Shown: positions 62,523 through 64,000 of the stretch, one piece after another
How the letters are laid out: each line of letters starts with the position of its first letter
Numbering within the stretch: position 1 is the first letter of the stretch
Source of the DNA: Streptomyces flavofungini
GTDB lineage: Bacteria > Actinomycetota > Actinomycetes > Streptomycetales > Streptomycetaceae
Direction: 5' to 3'
DNA length: 64,000 bases
Assembly (NCBI RefSeq): GCF_030388665.1
Contig: NZ_CP128846.1
Coordinates: 2,294,001 to 2,358,000, forward strand
Notes under the pieces: model-generated
The model's input: the letters and a program-made list of their open reading frames with translations, nothing else
Told to the model about the DNA's origin: nothing
The model's database searches: none
Program-made: the position numbers and the translations under genes

Positions 62523-63176
62523 TCAGATCCGGTAGCCGGAGCCCGGGACCGTCACGATGACGGCGGGCTCGCCGAGCTTGCGGCGCAGGGTCATGACGGT
62601 GACCCGGACGACGTTCGTGAACGGGTCCGTGTTCTCGTCCCAGGCCTTCTCCAGGAGCTGCTCCGCGGAGACGACCGCGCCCTCGCTGCGCAGCAGCACC
62701 TCAAGGACGGCGAACTCCTTGGGCGCCAGCTGGATCTCCTTGCCGTCGCGGAACACCTCGCGGCGGTTCGGGTCGAGCTTGATGCCGGCGCGCTCCAGGA
62801 CGGGCGGCAGCGGCACGCTGGTGCGCCGCCCGAGGGCGCGCACCCGGGCGGTCAGCTCACTGAACGCGAAGGGCTTGGGGAGGTAGTCGTCCGCGCCGAT
62901 CTCCAGGCCCTCGACGCGGTCGCTGACGTCGCCGGACGCGGTGAGCATCAGGACGCGCGTCGGCATGCCGAGCTCGACGATCTTGCGGCAGACGTCGTCA
63001 CCGTGGACGACGGGCAGGTCGCGGTCCAGGACGACCACGTCGTAGTCGTTCACGCCGATGCGTTCCAGGGCGGCCGCGCCGTCGTACACGACGTCGACTG
63101 CCATGGCCTCCCGGCGCAGTCCGGTGGCCACCGCATCGGCGAGCAGCTGCTCGTCCTCGACGACGAGTACGCGCAC
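62523..63176 (-). CDS. cutR: CutR, OmpR-type response regulator
   Basis: 217 residues, GTG start. Receiver domain MRVLVVEDEQLLADAVATGL with Asp in VVVLDRDLPVVHGD and Lys in PKPFAFSELT; winged helix with LAPKEFAVLEVLLRSEGAVV and VVRVTVMTLRRKLGEPAVIV. Same length as described CutR. Its promoter should lie in the 63177-63492 interval, which shows no other gene. Confidence 0.94.
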   Translation of the reverse strand: MRVLVVEDEQLLADAVATGLRREAMAVDVVYDGAAALERIGVNDYDVVVLDRDLPVVHGDDVCRKIVELGMPTRVLMLTASGDVSDRVEGLEIGADDYLPKPFAFSELTARVRALGRRTSVPLPPVLERAGIKLDPNRREVFRDGKEIQLAPKEFAVLEVLLRSEGAVVSAEQLLEKAWDENTDPFTNVVRVTVMTLRRKLGEPAVIVTVPGSGYRI

Positions 63177-63492
63177 GTCGCTTGTCCTTCCTCTGTGCCC
63201 GGCGCGCGGACGCGCCAGGGCAGGCCTGTACGTGGAGTGAGACCTCCATCCTGCCCCTTTCGGCCATAAACCGGCTGTAAGGCGGCCTCGGGCCCCGGGA
63301 ATGCGGGATTTTCTGCTCCGGTTGAGGTTTCCGTCGAAGAGGGCGGGGGGAGGACGGCCTTACACCCGCGATCACGCTTCGTATGTGGCATGCCACGACC
63401 TGCTTCACGCAGCGGGCGCCGGACGTGATCGCCCCTTCTCCACGGCACACCCCCGTGCCACCGACCCACGACCCAGCCGAGGGGGCGCAACC

Positions 63493-63666
63493 ATGGACGC
63501 ATTCACCGCAGGTCTTCTGCAGCGCATAAAGACCACGGAGTCCGACCTCACGCGGGCCCGCGAGACAGGCGACGACTTCCTGGCCGAGGTCGAACTGGCC
63601 GAGCTGGAGGATCTGCACCGCCTGGCAGCCGAGCACGGCGTGGAGGTCGCCGCCCCGACCCACTGA
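63493..63666 (+). CDS. Small conserved-type unknown protein
   Basis: 57 residues, MDAFTAGLLQRIKTTESDLT, then a charged helix ARETGDDFLAEVELAELEDL and HRLAAEHGVEV. Probably two amphipathic helices (helical hairpin). Clean start with an AGGGGGC tract upstream. No family recognised; a strong terminator follows. Confidence 0.8.
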   Translation: MDAFTAGLLQRIKTTESDLTRARETGDDFLAEVELAELEDLHRLAAEHGVEVAAPTH

Positions 63667-63710
63667 CCGGCCCGCGGACCGGGATGTCTCCAGCCGTCCG
63701 GTCCGGGCCG

Positions 63711-63762
63711 CGCGCGACGAAGCCCCGACACCTTCCAGGAGGTGTCGGGGCTTCGTCGTGCG
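63711..63762. terminator. Strong bidirectional hairpin terminator
   Basis: Core stem ACGAAGCCCCGACACCT / complement, 17 perfect base pairs with a 6-base loop (63717-63756), extendable to about 22 pairs with one G-T pair. Lies between the convergent small gene and the inositol monophosphatase gene. Confidence 0.9.
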
Positions 63763-63814
63763 CGTGCCGGGTCGCGGAGCTCCGGGCCCGGCTGCCTCCG
63801 GCGTCCGGTCCGGG

Positions 63815-64000
63815 TCAGTCGTGCCAGGCACCGAGGTCGTCGAGGAGGGCCTGAAGGGGCTCGAAGAGGCCGGGCGGGCCCGCCACGGTCAGCTCGCCCG
63901 AGAGGGGCTCTCCGGGGCGGCCGCCGGTCAGGGCGCCCGCCTCCCGGGCGATGAGGTCGCCGGCCGCGAAGTCCCAGGGATTCAGGCCCCGTTCGTAGTA
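63815..64000 (-). CDS. Inositol monophosphatase family protein, C-terminal part (cut by right edge)
   Basis: The last 61 residues are present: YYERGLNPWDFAAGDLIARE, AGALTGGRPGEPLSGELTVA and the end LGAWHD. WDFAAGDLIAREAGA is the conserved C-terminal motif of the SuhB/IMPase family, including the metal- or substrate-binding Asp of WD. These enzymes dephosphorylate inositol or related phosphates; the N-terminal catalytic residues are beyond the window. Confidence 0.9.
   Translation of the reverse strand, partial: YYERGLNPWDFAAGDLIAREAGALTGGRPGEPLSGELTVAGPPGLFEPLQALLDDLGAWHD

Overview
High-GC actinobacterial chromosome, almost certainly Streptomyces: strong G/C third-position bias, long open shadow frames, many GTG starts, GTGA/ATGA start-stop overlaps, and a conserved right half (cutRS, DUF4193, DUF3093, PaaI thioesterase, dut, DUF3710, kdp, OB-fold protein, DUF3159, two TrkA proteins, permease, TRAM-type RNA methyltransferase) whose order matches the cutRS-dut neighbourhood I recall from Streptomyces genomes.

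Region 1 (1-17951) is the end of a non-ribosomal peptide cluster. On the minus strand are a large NRPS (A-PCP-E-C-A, cut by the left edge), a free-standing carrier protein, a free-standing adenylation enzyme and a cytochrome P450. On the plus strand is a tightly spaced operon: calerythrin-like EF-hand protein, haem-oxygenase-like iron enzyme, SAM methyltransferase, second P450, A-PCP didomain and two type II thioesterases. The layout suggests two side pathways in which an amino acid is loaded on a dedicated carrier protein and oxidised by a P450 before use by the NRPS. Several plus-strand enzymes carry in-frame low-complexity insertions.

Region 2 (18100-29200) is the most unusual part. Six copies of one dyad, TCTACA-N4-TGTAGA, lie in front of a TatA-like gene (shared with a divergent ion channel), a TerD gene (shared with a divergent blaI), an HHH-protein gene, an LCP cell-wall ligase, a TerB gene and a Spo0M-family gene. 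The blaI-type repressor gene and a BlaR/MecR-like M56 metalloprotease lacking a penicillin-sensor domain are inside the cluster. This looks like a self-contained BlaI regulon for envelope or stress functions rather than beta-lactam resistance. A TetR gene plus acyltransferase pair with a perfect 38-bp palindrome between them lies in the same region.

Region 3 (29200-38700) is accessory. It holds fragments of a histidine kinase, a TetR gene, a STAS-domain protein and an IS5-like transposase, two tandem paralogous genes of unknown function, and a small defence island: an AbiEii-type nucleotidyltransferase pair and a single-chain restriction-modification enzyme. The 3' end of the adjacent RNA methyltransferase gene is partly duplicated at the far side of the island, as expected for site-specific integration at that gene end.

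Region 4 (38641-64000) is conserved chromosome dominated by potassium: a KimA-like permease, two TrkA regulators, KdpFABC with sensor KdpD and regulator KdpE, and an alginate-lyase-family gene between kdpC and kdpD. It continues with DUF3710, dut, a thioesterase, DUF3093, DUF4193, the cutRS two-component system, and the end of an inositol monophosphatase gene cut by the right edge. I saw no tRNA, rRNA or CRISPR array. All family calls are from reading motifs by eye; no database search was run.
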